From the NCBI RefSeq assembly GCF_024435355.1, contig NZ_JAMJWG010000008.1, positions 62,001 through 126,000 of the forward strand: a stretch of 64,000 nucleotides of DNA. The letters run 5' to 3'. The position numbers and the translations under genes were made by a program. The notes under the pieces were generated by a model. It saw nothing but the letters and a program-made list of their open reading frames with translations, was not told where the DNA came from and ran no database searches. This document shows positions 42,522-50,570 of the stretch, piece after piece; the first letter of the stretch is position 1; every line of letters starts with the position of its first letter. The DNA is from Streptomyces odontomachi. GTDB lineage: Bacteria; Actinomycetota; Actinomycetes; Streptomycetales; Streptomycetaceae.

Positions 42522-42597
42522 CTTTGTCCCCTCTGCGGGAGAGTCATGAGGTGCCGGCGACCGCGGGAGTCATGAGGGTCGCCGGCTCGCCCCGGCG

Positions 42598-43029
42598 TCA
42601 CACCGTGCTGCGGCCCAGGATCGCCACGCGGTGTGCCGTGGGGTCGACGCGTACCCGGTCGCCCGTCTCGACCTCGTCGAAGAACGCCGGGTCGATGCCG
42701 GCGACGATCGGCAGCCCGGCGGTCACCGCGCCCTGCACCATCACCGGGTTGACGGCACCGAAGACCAGCCCGCAGGGTCCGACGTCGAGATGGCGCATCG
42801 CCAGGAACGCCCAGCCGGCCGCGACGCCGCCCTGCACGGCCGGGGCGATGAGGATCCTGCCCCGCACGGACTGCCCGCGCAGCGGGTGGTCGGCGCGTGA
42901 GATCAGACCGGTCGTCCGGTCGAGGTCGTAGCGTGCGCTGAACGGGACGGGGCTGACCACGGCCGCCGCCTCCACCGTGTCGCCGGTCGCCTGCGCGACG
43001 CGGAACACCCTGTCCTGTGCGGTCGTCAT
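42598..43029 (-). CDS. Aconitase X, small (swivel, DUF126) subunit
   Basis: A 143-residue protein whose ATG overlaps the large-subunit stop. The aconitase swivel-domain features are DRTTGLISRADHPLRGQSVRGRILIAPAVQGGVAAGWAFL and PIVAGIDPAFFDEVETGDRVRVD (positions about 37-75 and 105-127). It pairs with the next gene to form aconitase X. Characterised bacterial AcnX enzymes dehydrate cis-3-hydroxy-L-proline, and the archaeal ones act on mevalonate 5-phosphate. The substrate here is not evident. Confidence 0.87.
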   Translation of the reverse strand: MTTAQDRVFRVAQATGDTVEAAAVVSPVPFSARYDLDRTTGLISRADHPLRGQSVRGRILIAPAVQGGVAAGWAFLAMRHLDVGPCGLVFGAVNPVMVQGAVTAGLPIVAGIDPAFFDEVETGDRVRVDPTAHRVAILGRSTV

Positions 43030-44273
43030 CGCCCCGCCACCTCCCCGGTGAGTGCGGCCTCGATGCAGTCGTCCGTGCGGCGCAGCGCCGGGACGTAGCC
43101 GTGCGCGCGGATGATGTTGACGAGCTTCGCGGAGTTCGTCACCAGGCGCCCCCAGCCGAAGTGCGCGCGCTGCGCGGCCGGGTCCATGACGTACCAGCAG
43201 GTGCCGCGCAGCACGATGCCGCCGGCCTTGGTGATCGCGTCCAGGTGCCCCTGGTCCCTGAGCGCCTCGCAGGTGAGGCTGTTCGTCGTGATGAGCAGCC
43301 GGACCGTGTCGGCGACCCTGCGGCCCTCGAGACGCTCCGCGATGCGCTTCATCTCGAAGAACGACAGCTGCGGCGCGGTGAACACCACGAGGTCGACCGG
43401 GCCGCCGTCCGGCAGGTCGCGGGCGAGGAACGCGTCGATGTCGTCCTGCGTGATCCGGTACTCGTCGACCAGTTCACGGCCCTGGTTGGCCGCGGCGAAC
43501 GTCGCCGCCTGGGGGGTCGTTCCGACGATGTGGTACATCGCCATGGAGCCGAAGCTCGCCAGGCTCGCGCCGAAGTGCTTCAGCTCGTCGGACAGCGGAG
43601 CGGAACGCCCCGTCAGCTCGATCACGGGGACGTTCCAGTAACCGCGGGACCGCTCCCCGACCAGTCCCCCGAGCGCGCCCCAGTCGGCGAGGTCCGGGAG
43701 GGCGGCGTCGACCCGGACGCGCACGTTGGCCCGGCGGTGGGCGTCGAGGTGGAACCCGTACTCGGGAGTGCGGCCGGTGAGGGCGGCGGCGAGTCCGGCG
43801 GCACCGGACTCGTAGTTGGTGCGGGCGCCGAGCACCGCGTTCGCGTAGGCGACCGTCCCGGTGTCGCCCCAGGCCACGTGCTCGCCGAAGCGCGGTTGGT
43901 AGATGCTCTGGTAGCCGACGCAGGTGTTGACGGTGGAGATCCCGAGCCGGCGCAGCAGGGTGCGCGTCTCGCGCTCGCCCTCCACCAGCTCCGGGGACTG
44001 GGCGAGCACATGGGCCTGCTCGAAGTCGACGGACTGCGCGTTGCGCGTGGTCGGGACGCAGGCCGTGACGCCGGCGTCGGCCAGCCGGGTGAGGTAGTCA
44101 GTGCCCGCCTGCCCGAACACCTCCCGGTCCCCCATGAAGTGCGCGTTGGTGATCTCCACGAAGCGCTCGGCTCCGAAGAACTCCCCGACGCTGATCTGCT
44201 CACGAAGCACGTCGGCCACGGCGCCGCCGCGGCTTCCGTTGAGGATGTCGCGCTCGGCCGAGGTCAGCTGCAT
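43026..44273 (-). CDS. Aconitase X, large catalytic subunit
   Basis: A 415-residue protein with ATG after GGAGGGGCTAC. It belongs to the AcnX catalytic family (DUF521): AVADVLREQISVGEFFGAERFVEI, the cluster-binding NTCVGYQ, FGEHVAWGDTG, ARTNYESG, and FTAPQLSFFEMKRIAE. Three cysteines are candidate Fe-S ligands: NTC, SLTC and GTC. It opens a minus-strand set with the small subunit and a MatC-like transporter. The lack of proline racemase or dehydrogenase genes nearby argues against a complete hydroxyproline pathway, so another hydroxyacid may be the substrate (inference). Confidence 0.87.
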   Translation of the reverse strand: MQLTSAERDILNGSRGGAVADVLREQISVGEFFGAERFVEITNAHFMGDREVFGQAGTDYLTRLADAGVTACVPTTRNAQSVDFEQAHVLAQSPELVEGERETRTLLRRLGISTVNTCVGYQSIYQPRFGEHVAWGDTGTVAYANAVLGARTNYESGAAGLAAALTGRTPEYGFHLDAHRRANVRVRVDAALPDLADWGALGGLVGERSRGYWNVPVIELTGRSAPLSDELKHFGASLASFGSMAMYHIVGTTPQAATFAAANQGRELVDEYRITQDDIDAFLARDLPDGGPVDLVVFTAPQLSFFEMKRIAERLEGRRVADTVRLLITTNSLTCEALRDQGHLDAITKAGGIVLRGTCWYVMDPAAQRAHFGWGRLVTNSAKLVNIIRAHGYVPALRRTDDCIEAALTGEVAGR

Positions 44274-44325
44274 GTAGCCCCTCCTGATCGCTCTGCGGAT
44301 ACCCTGAGGCCAGAAACAAGGCACC

Positions 44326-44341
44326 ATACAACTAGATACAA
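44326..44341. promoter_or_regulatory. ATACAA-CTAG-ATACAA putative GntR/HutC site
   Basis: Two direct ATACAA copies, four bases apart, lie between the divergent AcnX and GntR genes, just before the gntR start. Read together with the adjoining GT, they resemble the TTGTAT/ATACAA half-sites of HutC-type GntR operators. Confidence 0.55.
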
Positions 44342-44360
44342 GTCAACCGTGATTGCAGAT

Positions 44361-45182
44361 ATGAGCGAAGACAAATTTGATCCCGAGGGGATCCGGCGTA
44401 CCAGTTCGGAAAGCCTGCACGAGCAACTCGCGGAGCGGCTGCGGGTGCTTGTCTCGCAGTTGCCGCAGGACAGCAAGGTGCCGACCGAGATGGAGCTCGT
44501 CGAGCGCTACGGCGTCAGCCGCACGACCGTGCGACGCGCCCTGGGCGCGCTGGTCGAGAGCGGACTGCTGGTCCGCAGGCAGGGCGCCGGCACCTTCGTG
44601 GCGCCGCAGAAGCTGGTCCATCCGCTGGACCAGCTCCGCCCGTTCGTGTCGATCTTCGCCAGCGTGGGCAAGCGACCGGAGGGCCGGATCCTGCGCTTCG
44701 CGTGGTCGGAGGAGCCCGGGGACCTCGTCGGCCTCGACGTGCCGGAGGCGCTGCTCGTCCGCCGGCTCTACACGATCGACGGCGCCCCGCAGGCCATGGC
44801 GGACATCTCCGTGCCCGGCGCCATCGGGCAGCTGATCTCCCGTGCGCAGATCGAGGAGCATCCGATCTACCAGGTGCTCCAGCAGCAGCTGGGACTGACG
44901 CTGAGCCATGGGGAGATCACGCTGACCAGCGTGGCGGCGCCGGCCGACCTCGCGGACCCGCTGGGCATCTCAGCCGGCGAACCGCTGCTCGTGCTGTCCC
45001 GCACGACGTACGACAAGACCGGCCGGATCGTCGAGCACGCCGTCTACCACCTGCTGCCCGACCGGTTCGAGCTCCGGCTGACCGTGGACGCGGACAACAT
45101 CGAGAACATGTCCTACTCGTTCCGCCGCCCGGCGCCCACGCTCGTGATGCGGCCCACCGAGCCGCCGACGCCGCTGGCCTGA
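44361..45182 (+). CDS. GntR-family regulator, HutC subfamily
   Basis: A 273-residue protein. The ATG is chosen; a GTG four codons upstream is also possible. The N-terminal winged helix is typical (LHEQLAERLRVLVSQL, TEMELVERYGVSRTTVRRALGALVESGLLVRRQGAGTFV). The C-terminal UTRA effector domain has EALLVRRLYTIDGAPQAMADISVP, GLTLSHGEITLTSV and GEPLLVLSRTTYDKTGRIVEHAVYHLLPDRF, as in HutC and related sensors of small acids. It is divergent from acnX and probably regulates the acnX-transporter operon. Confidence 0.91.
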   Translation: MSEDKFDPEGIRRTSSESLHEQLAERLRVLVSQLPQDSKVPTEMELVERYGVSRTTVRRALGALVESGLLVRRQGAGTFVAPQKLVHPLDQLRPFVSIFASVGKRPEGRILRFAWSEEPGDLVGLDVPEALLVRRLYTIDGAPQAMADISVPGAIGQLISRAQIEEHPIYQVLQQQLGLTLSHGEITLTSVAAPADLADPLGISAGEPLLVLSRTTYDKTGRIVEHAVYHLLPDRFELRLTVDADNIENMSYSFRRPAPTLVMRPTEPPTPLA

Positions 45183-45298
45183 TTCATACCTCTCCCCCCG
45201 GCCGCCGCCATCACCTCTCTGAGCTGCGCTGATACTCGAACCACGACAGTGTCGACCACGCTCCGCAATCGATCGGACACCTGAAGTCTCCAAACTGC

Positions 45299-45314
45299 AA
45301 ACTGTTGACAGTTT
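45299..45314. promoter_or_regulatory. AAACTGT-TG-ACAGTTT palindrome
   Basis: A perfect inverted repeat with 7-bp arms in the 262-bp gap before the MHS transporter of the hydantoinase operon. It contains TTGACA, so it may overlap a -35 box. It is the likely operator of the FCD-type GntR encoded second in this operon. Confidence 0.65.
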
Positions 45315-45444
45315 TCAGTCGGCAAGGTGAAGGTAGGCAGCACGCGAGCCGAATGCGTGCGTAACCAGGGCCCCAGCTGCGGGCCCGTCATCTGGAGGCG
45401 ACCGGTCGAACCGGCCTCCGCCACATCCGTATTGGGGAGGCACC

Positions 45445-46755
45445 ATGCTTGATTCGGCCACTTCCGCCGCGTCCGTCGGGCAGGACGACACGCGCATACC
45501 GGCACGGGTGGTCGCCGCCGGTGCGGTGGGCTCGATCGTCGAGTACTACGACTTCGGCGTGTACGGGTTCGTCTCGACGATGCTGGCGGCGCACTTCTTC
45601 GTCAGCGGCGACGACAACGCCTCCCTGCTCGCCACGCTGGCCACCTTCGCGGTGGCCTTCGCCCTGCGTCCCGTCGGCGGCGTGCTCTTCGGGCACCTCG
45701 GCGACCGCTACGGCCGCAAGAACGCCCTGGCCGCCACCGTCGTCCTGATGGCCATCGCCTCCGGGCTCATCGGTGTCCTGCCCACCTACGCCGCGATCGG
45801 CGTGGGGGCCACCGTCCTGCTCGTCCTCGCCCGCTGCGTCCAGGGGCTCGCGGCCGGCGGCGAGGTCAGCGGCGCTGCGTCCTACGTCGCCGAGCACTCC
45901 CCAAACCACCGGCGCGGCCTGTACTGCGCCACCACGCAGACCGGCGCCCTGGTCGGCGCGCTGCTCGCCTCGCTGTGCGTCGCCCTGCTCAACACCGTCC
46001 TCGGCGAGTCGGCGATGAACGACTGGGGCTGGCGCATCGCCTTCCTGATCGCCATCCCGCTGGGCGTGGTCGGCCTGCTGATCCGCTCCCGGCTGGCCGA
46101 CTCCCCCGCGTTCCGCGCGACCGAGAAGCGCGACGAGACCGCCCGGATCCCGTTCGTCACGCTGCTGAGCACCCACAAGGTGGCGCTGCTGAAGTGCGTG
46201 GGCCTGTCGATCCTGCTGTTCTCCGCGTACTACATCTGCTACGTCTACATCGGCCTGCACTTCCAGAAGGTCCTCGGCTTCTCCTCCACCGTGGCCTTCT
46301 GGTCCACCACCGCCACCCTCGCGGTCTCCGCGGCCTGCATGCCGTTCTTCGGCGCGCTGAGCGACCGGGTCGGGCGACGGAACGTGTTCGTCGGCGCCTC
46401 GATCGCCGCTGTGGTGCTCCCGGTGCCCGGCTTCCTGCTCTTCGAGACGGGCACCGGAGGGGCCGTCGCCGCGCAGATCGTGCTCGGCCTCATCGACTCG
46501 GCCCTGATGGGTGCCGCGTTCTCCACCTTCGCCGAGATGTTCCCGACCCGGATCCGCTACACCGGCATCGCGCTGGGCTTCAACATCGGCAGCGCCGCGG
46601 CCGGCGGCACCGCCCCGTACATCTGCACCTGGCTCGTGGACGCGAGCGGCTCGAACCTCGCGCCGGCGTGGTTCTTCATCGGCACCGCGGTGATCACGCT
46701 GGGTGCGGCCGTGACCTTGAAGGAGACTGCGGGCACGCCCCTGCGTGACGCCTGA
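45445..46755 (+). CDS. MFS transporter, metabolite:H+ symporter (MHS) type
   Basis: A 436-residue protein; ATG after GGGGAGGCACC. Twelve helices with MHS signatures: GSIVEYYDFGVYGFVSTM, RPVGGVLFGHLGDRYGRKNAL, VQGLAAGGEVSGAASYVAEHSP and FGALSDRVGRRN. It is the first gene of a plus-strand operon and presumably imports the substrate. It is distinct in sequence from the MHS transporter at 34.7 kb, so the two catabolic operons probably take up different compounds. Confidence 0.9.
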   Translation: MLDSATSAASVGQDDTRIPARVVAAGAVGSIVEYYDFGVYGFVSTMLAAHFFVSGDDNASLLATLATFAVAFALRPVGGVLFGHLGDRYGRKNALAATVVLMAIASGLIGVLPTYAAIGVGATVLLVLARCVQGLAAGGEVSGAASYVAEHSPNHRRGLYCATTQTGALVGALLASLCVALLNTVLGESAMNDWGWRIAFLIAIPLGVVGLLIRSRLADSPAFRATEKRDETARIPFVTLLSTHKVALLKCVGLSILLFSAYYICYVYIGLHFQKVLGFSSTVAFWSTTATLAVSAACMPFFGALSDRVGRRNVFVGASIAAVVLPVPGFLLFETGTGGAVAAQIVLGLIDSALMGAAFSTFAEMFPTRIRYTGIALGFNIGSAAAGGTAPYICTWLVDASGSNLAPAWFFIGTAVITLGAAVTLKETAGTPLRDA

Positions 46756-46764
46756 GGAGATCTG

Positions 46765-47499
46765 ATGCCCGAGTCCGACCACAAGCGCCCCCTGTCGAGG
46801 GACAACACGTTCTCGCGAGCCACCGAGTCCATCCTGCGGGACATGATCCTCGACGGCTCCATCAAGCCGGGAGAGCGGCTCAACGAGGTGCTGCTGGCCT
46901 CCTCCCTGGGCATCAGCCGGGGCCCGCTCAGAGAGGCGATCCAGCGGCTCACCAGCGAGGGCCTGCTCACCGTCATAAGCCACCGCGGGGCGTTCGTGCG
47001 GGACTTCTCCCGCGAGGAGATCGCCGAGCTCTACGAGCTGCGCGCCGCCCTGGAGCTGCACGCCGTCCGGCTGGCCTGCCGGCGCGCCACCGACGCCGAA
47101 CTCGACGAGCTGGCCGTCATGCTCTCGGACACCGAGAGCGTGATGCGCGAGTCGGAGGGCCACGCGTACCCGCGCGAGCTCGACTTCCACCTCAGGCTGG
47201 TGCTGCTCGCCGGCAACCAGGCGCTGATGCGCGCCGCCCTCGAAGTGCACCGGCAGCTCTTCGTGGCGCGCTCCATGTCGGCGAAGCGGCCGGCCAGGGC
47301 CCGGGTCGCCGTCACCGAACACGGCGAGCTGCTGGCCGTCCTGCGGCAGCGGGACACCGAGGGCGCCCTCGCCCTGATGTCCCGCCACCTGGACCACTCC
47401 ATGCACAGCGCCCTGGAGGCCCTGGGACTTCCGGAGGGCGAGCAGGAGCCCGCCTCGGACGCCCGGGGTCACGTCACCGAAGCGAAAGCGAAGACATGA
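46765..47499 (+). CDS. GntR-family regulator, FCD (FadR-like) subfamily
   Basis: A 244-residue protein, nine bases after the transporter stop. The N-terminal winged helix is present (ILRDMILDGSIKPGERLNEVLLASSLGISRGPLREAIQRL). The C-terminal all-helical FCD domain (IAELYELRAALELHAVRLACRR, ELDFHLRLVLLAGN, VTEHGELLAVLRQRDTEGALALMSRHLDHSM) carries the metal-site histidines. It sits inside the operon and likely represses it through the palindrome at 45299-45314. Confidence 0.92.
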   Translation: MPESDHKRPLSRDNTFSRATESILRDMILDGSIKPGERLNEVLLASSLGISRGPLREAIQRLTSEGLLTVISHRGAFVRDFSREEIAELYELRAALELHAVRLACRRATDAELDELAVMLSDTESVMRESEGHAYPRELDFHLRLVLLAGNQALMRAALEVHRQLFVARSMSAKRPARARVAVTEHGELLAVLRQRDTEGALALMSRHLDHSMHSALEALGLPEGEQEPASDARGHVTEAKAKT

Positions 47500-48404
47500 G
47501 AGCAACTACCCGCCTGCGGCACCTCCTCGACCGTGCGGCACGGCCCCTGGTCCTGCCGGGGGCGCCCAACGCGCTGACCGCACGCGTGGCGGAGGACGCC
47601 GGCTTCGAGGCCGTGTACGTCTCGGGTGCCGGGGTCACCAACACCCTGCTCGGCATGCCCGACCTGGGCCTGCTCAGCCTGCCCGAACTGGCCGGCCAGG
47701 TCGCGGCGATGGCGGACGCGGTCGAGGTGCCCCTCGTCGTCGACGCCGACACCGGCTTCGGCAACGCCCTGGGCGTGCAGCGCACCGTGCGGACCCTGGA
47801 GCGGGCCGGGGCCGCCGCCATCCAGATCGAGGACCAGGTCAGCCCGAAGAAGTGCGGGCACTTCGCGGGCAAGGACATCATCGGCACCGCCGAGATGGTG
47901 GGCAAGATCCACGCCGCGGTCGACGCGCGGCGCGACGACGACCTGGTGATCATCGCCAGGACCGACGCCGCCGCCGTCGACGGCATCGCGGCCGCCTGCG
48001 CACGGGCCGCCGCGTACGCCGAGGCCGGTGCCGACGTGCTGTTCGTCGAGGCACCGACCAGCCGCGAGGAGATGCTCCAGATCACCCGCGACGTGCCGGG
48101 ACGGCATGTCGCGAACATGGTCGAGGGCGGGCTGACCCCGCTGCTGCCCCGCAAGGAACTGGCCGACCTCGGGTTCTCCATCGCCCTGTACGCCAACGCG
48201 GCGATGCGCGGAGCCGTGCTCGGCATGCGCACCGTCCTGGACCACCTCAGGGAGCACGGCGACACCCGGGACGCCGCCGATCTCATGATCAGCTGGCCGG
48301 AGCGGCAGAACCTGGTACGCAAACCCCGGTTCGACGAGCTGGAGGCCCGTTACACCGAGCACGCCGGCCACGGCACCCCCGACACCACGGAGAAGGTCCG
48401 ATGA
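47496..48404 (+). CDS. Isocitrate lyase/PEP-mutase superfamily lyase
   Basis: A 302-residue protein overlapping the gntR stop by four bases. Family features: VYVSGAGVTNTLLGMPD, the Mg-binding D83-A-D85 in VVDADTGFGNA, IEDQVSPKKCGHFAGK with the catalytic-loop cysteine C120, and RTDAAAVDGI. The KKCGH cysteine marks lyases (2-methylisocitrate lyase, dimethylmalate lyase) rather than phosphonate mutases. It likely splits a substituted malate-type acid into pyruvate or oxo-acid plus a smaller acid, finishing the pathway encoded by this operon. Confidence 0.88.
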   Translation: MRATTRLRHLLDRAARPLVLPGAPNALTARVAEDAGFEAVYVSGAGVTNTLLGMPDLGLLSLPELAGQVAAMADAVEVPLVVDADTGFGNALGVQRTVRTLERAGAAAIQIEDQVSPKKCGHFAGKDIIGTAEMVGKIHAAVDARRDDDLVIIARTDAAAVDGIAAACARAAAYAEAGADVLFVEAPTSREEMLQITRDVPGRHVANMVEGGLTPLLPRKELADLGFSIALYANAAMRGAVLGMRTVLDHLREHGDTRDAADLMISWPERQNLVRKPRFDELEARYTEHAGHGTPDTTEKVR

Positions 48405-49807
48405 GCGCATACGACCTACGGCTGCACGGCGGCCGCGTCTTCCTGCACGACGCCGGCCTCACCACCGCCGACCTGCTGATCCACGACGGTCGGATCGCGG
48501 GCGTCGTCGACCCGGCGGCGCCCGCCGAGGCCACCGAGACCGTCGACCTGCGCGGCGCCGCCGTACTGCCCGGCGCCATCGACCCGCACGTCCACCTCGG
48601 CAAGGACATCCGGGTGCCCAGGGACCGGGACGACGCCGAGCGCGAGACGGCGTCGGCCGTCGCCGGCGGGGTCACCTCGATGCTGGTCTACCTGATGAGC
48701 GCCGAGCCGTACGAAGAGGTGCACCGGGCGTCCCGGGCCGCCATGGAGTCCGGCGCGCACACCGACTTCGGGTTCCACTTCGTGCTCGGCACCGACGAAC
48801 ACGTCAGGTCCGTGCCCGCCTACCGGCGTGAACTCGGCGTCTCCAGCTTCAAGTTCTTCATGAACTTCCGCGGCGACGAGGGCGCCTACCTGGGCATGCC
48901 GGGCAACGACGACGGCTTCATGTACGACCTGCTGGGGATCACCGCGGACGCCGGCGCGATGGTCAACCCGCACCCGGAGAACATCGAGATCGTCTGGAAG
49001 CTCAAGGAGCGTCCGCGTGACGAGTCCCAGGGCCCGCTGCACGCCTGGCACCTGACCCGTCCGCCGCTGGTCGAGGCGGAGGCCGAGCAGCGGGTCGCCC
49101 ACCTGGCCGCCGCCACCGGCGCCTCCGCGTACGTCGTGCACAACTCCAGCGCCGCCGGCCTGAACGCCATGCGGCTGCAACGCACGGCCTACCCGAACCT
49201 CTTCGTCGAGACGTGCACCCACTACCTGACCCTCACCACCGCGGCCGAGTGCGGCACCTACGGCAAGGTGAACCCGCCGCTGCGGCCCGCCGACGACCTC
49301 GAAGCGCTCTGGGCCGGGGTCGCCGACGGCAGCGTCGACACCGTCGGCTCCGACCACAACGCCCGCCACCGCTCGTTCAAGGAGAAGGACATCTGGTCGG
49401 CCTCCGCGGGCTTCCCCGGCACCGGGGTGCTGCTGCCCCTGACCCTCGGCGAGGGCCTGCGGCGCGGTGTGCCGCTCGACCGCCTCGTCGACGCCACCAG
49501 CACCCGCGCGGCGCAGCTGTTCGGCCTCTACCCGCGCAAGGGGATCATCCGGGTCGGCTCGGACGCGGACCTCGCCGTCGTCGACCTGACCGGCGAGACC
49601 ACCATCACCGCCGACCGGCAGCACAGCGCCGCCGCGTACACCCCGTGGGAGGGCCGCACCGCGCCTGTCCGCGTCGTCCACACCCTGGTACGCGGCCACT
49701 TCGCGGTACGCGACGGCCAGCTGTCCGACACGCCCCGGGGCGCCTACCTGCCCCGTGCCCACAGCGGCGCCGCCGCGCTCGCCGCCATCGAGAAGGAGGA
49801 CCTGTGA
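48401..49807 (+). CDS. Hydantoinase/dihydropyrimidinase-type cyclic amidohydrolase
   Basis: A 468-residue protein with ATGA overlap. It has the whole dinuclear metal site of the cyclic amidohydrolase superfamily: H63-x-H65 (DPHVHLG), the carbamylated lysine K151 (SFKFFMNF), H191 (NPHPEN), H247 (VVHNSS) and D318 (GSDHN). It hydrolyses a cyclic amide bond. Followed by an isochorismatase-type amidase, it may open a hydantoin or cyclic imide to a carbamoyl or half-amide acid. Sequence alone does not choose between hydantoinase, imidase, enamidase and allantoinase-like substrates. Confidence 0.9.
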   Translation: MSAYDLRLHGGRVFLHDAGLTTADLLIHDGRIAGVVDPAAPAEATETVDLRGAAVLPGAIDPHVHLGKDIRVPRDRDDAERETASAVAGGVTSMLVYLMSAEPYEEVHRASRAAMESGAHTDFGFHFVLGTDEHVRSVPAYRRELGVSSFKFFMNFRGDEGAYLGMPGNDDGFMYDLLGITADAGAMVNPHPENIEIVWKLKERPRDESQGPLHAWHLTRPPLVEAEAEQRVAHLAAATGASAYVVHNSSAAGLNAMRLQRTAYPNLFVETCTHYLTLTTAAECGTYGKVNPPLRPADDLEALWAGVADGSVDTVGSDHNARHRSFKEKDIWSASAGFPGTGVLLPLTLGEGLRRGVPLDRLVDATSTRAAQLFGLYPRKGIIRVGSDADLAVVDLTGETTITADRQHSAAAYTPWEGRTAPVRVVHTLVRGHFAVRDGQLSDTPRGAYLPRAHSGAAALAAIEKEDL

Positions 49808-50568
49808 TGCCGACAGCCGACGCACCCCAGTCCGCGGGCACCGCGGGCGTCGTGGACCAGCCGTGGACGGTGGGCGGCGCCGGGGTCATCGACGAGACCA
49901 CCCGGCGCCGCTACGAACTCGCCGGCTTCGGGCGCCCAGCCGGACTCGGCAGGCGCCCGGCGCTGCTGATCATCGACGTGCAGTACCGCACGATCGGCAC
50001 CCGGCCCCTGCCGTTCGAGGAGGCCACCGCCGAGTTCACCACCAGCTGCGGCGACGTCGGCTGGGACGCGGTCGGCCGGATCGGCACCCTGCTCGGCGTC
50101 TTCCGCGAGGCGGGGTGGCCCGTGCTCTACCCGCACGTGGCGCCGAAACGCAGCTACGACGCGGGCCGGCTCGGCGCCAAGGTCCCCGGCATCATGAACA
50201 TCCCCGAACACGGCTACGACTTCGTGACCGAGGTGGCCCCCGCCGAAGGGGACGTGCTGCTGCCGAAGCGGCACCCCAGCGCCTTCTTCGGCACGCCGCT
50301 CACGAGCTATCTCGTGGAGGCCGGGGTGGACACCCTCGTCGTGACGGGCTGCACCACGTCGGGCTGCGTGCGCTCCAGCGTCGCCGACGCCTTCTCGCTC
50401 AACTTCCGCGTGGCGGTGCCCAGCGACGCCGTGTACGACCGCAGTCCGGTGGTGCACGAGGTGAACCTGTTCGACATGGCGCAGAAGTACGCCGACGTGT
50501 GCACCACCGAGCAGCTGCTGCCCCGGCTGGCGGCCCTGCGCGCAGGCGGCACAGAGGAGGGACGGTGA
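49807..50568 (+). CDS. Isochorismatase-family cysteine amidohydrolase
   Basis: A 253-residue protein; ATG six bases after AAGGAGGA, sharing one base with the hydantoinase stop. The triad is complete: D57 (LLIIDVQY), K154 (LLPKRHPSAFF) and C187 (TGCTTSGCVRSS). The closest functional types are N-carbamoylsarcosine amidohydrolase and maleamate amidase, which hydrolyse terminal amides or carbamoyl groups. It likely works on the hydantoinase product, releasing ammonia. The first 40 residues are an extension. Confidence 0.9.
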   Translation: MPTADAPQSAGTAGVVDQPWTVGGAGVIDETTRRRYELAGFGRPAGLGRRPALLIIDVQYRTIGTRPLPFEEATAEFTTSCGDVGWDAVGRIGTLLGVFREAGWPVLYPHVAPKRSYDAGRLGAKVPGIMNIPEHGYDFVTEVAPAEGDVLLPKRHPSAFFGTPLTSYLVEAGVDTLVVTGCTTSGCVRSSVADAFSLNFRVAVPSDAVYDRSPVVHEVNLFDMAQKYADVCTTEQLLPRLAALRAGGTEEGR

Positions 50569-50570
50569 CC

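Noticed and set aside
39669..42575. 968-codon open frame on the plus strand
   Set aside because: Antisense to glcD and the MatC-like transporter, which have clear families; this frame is charge-rich nonsense.
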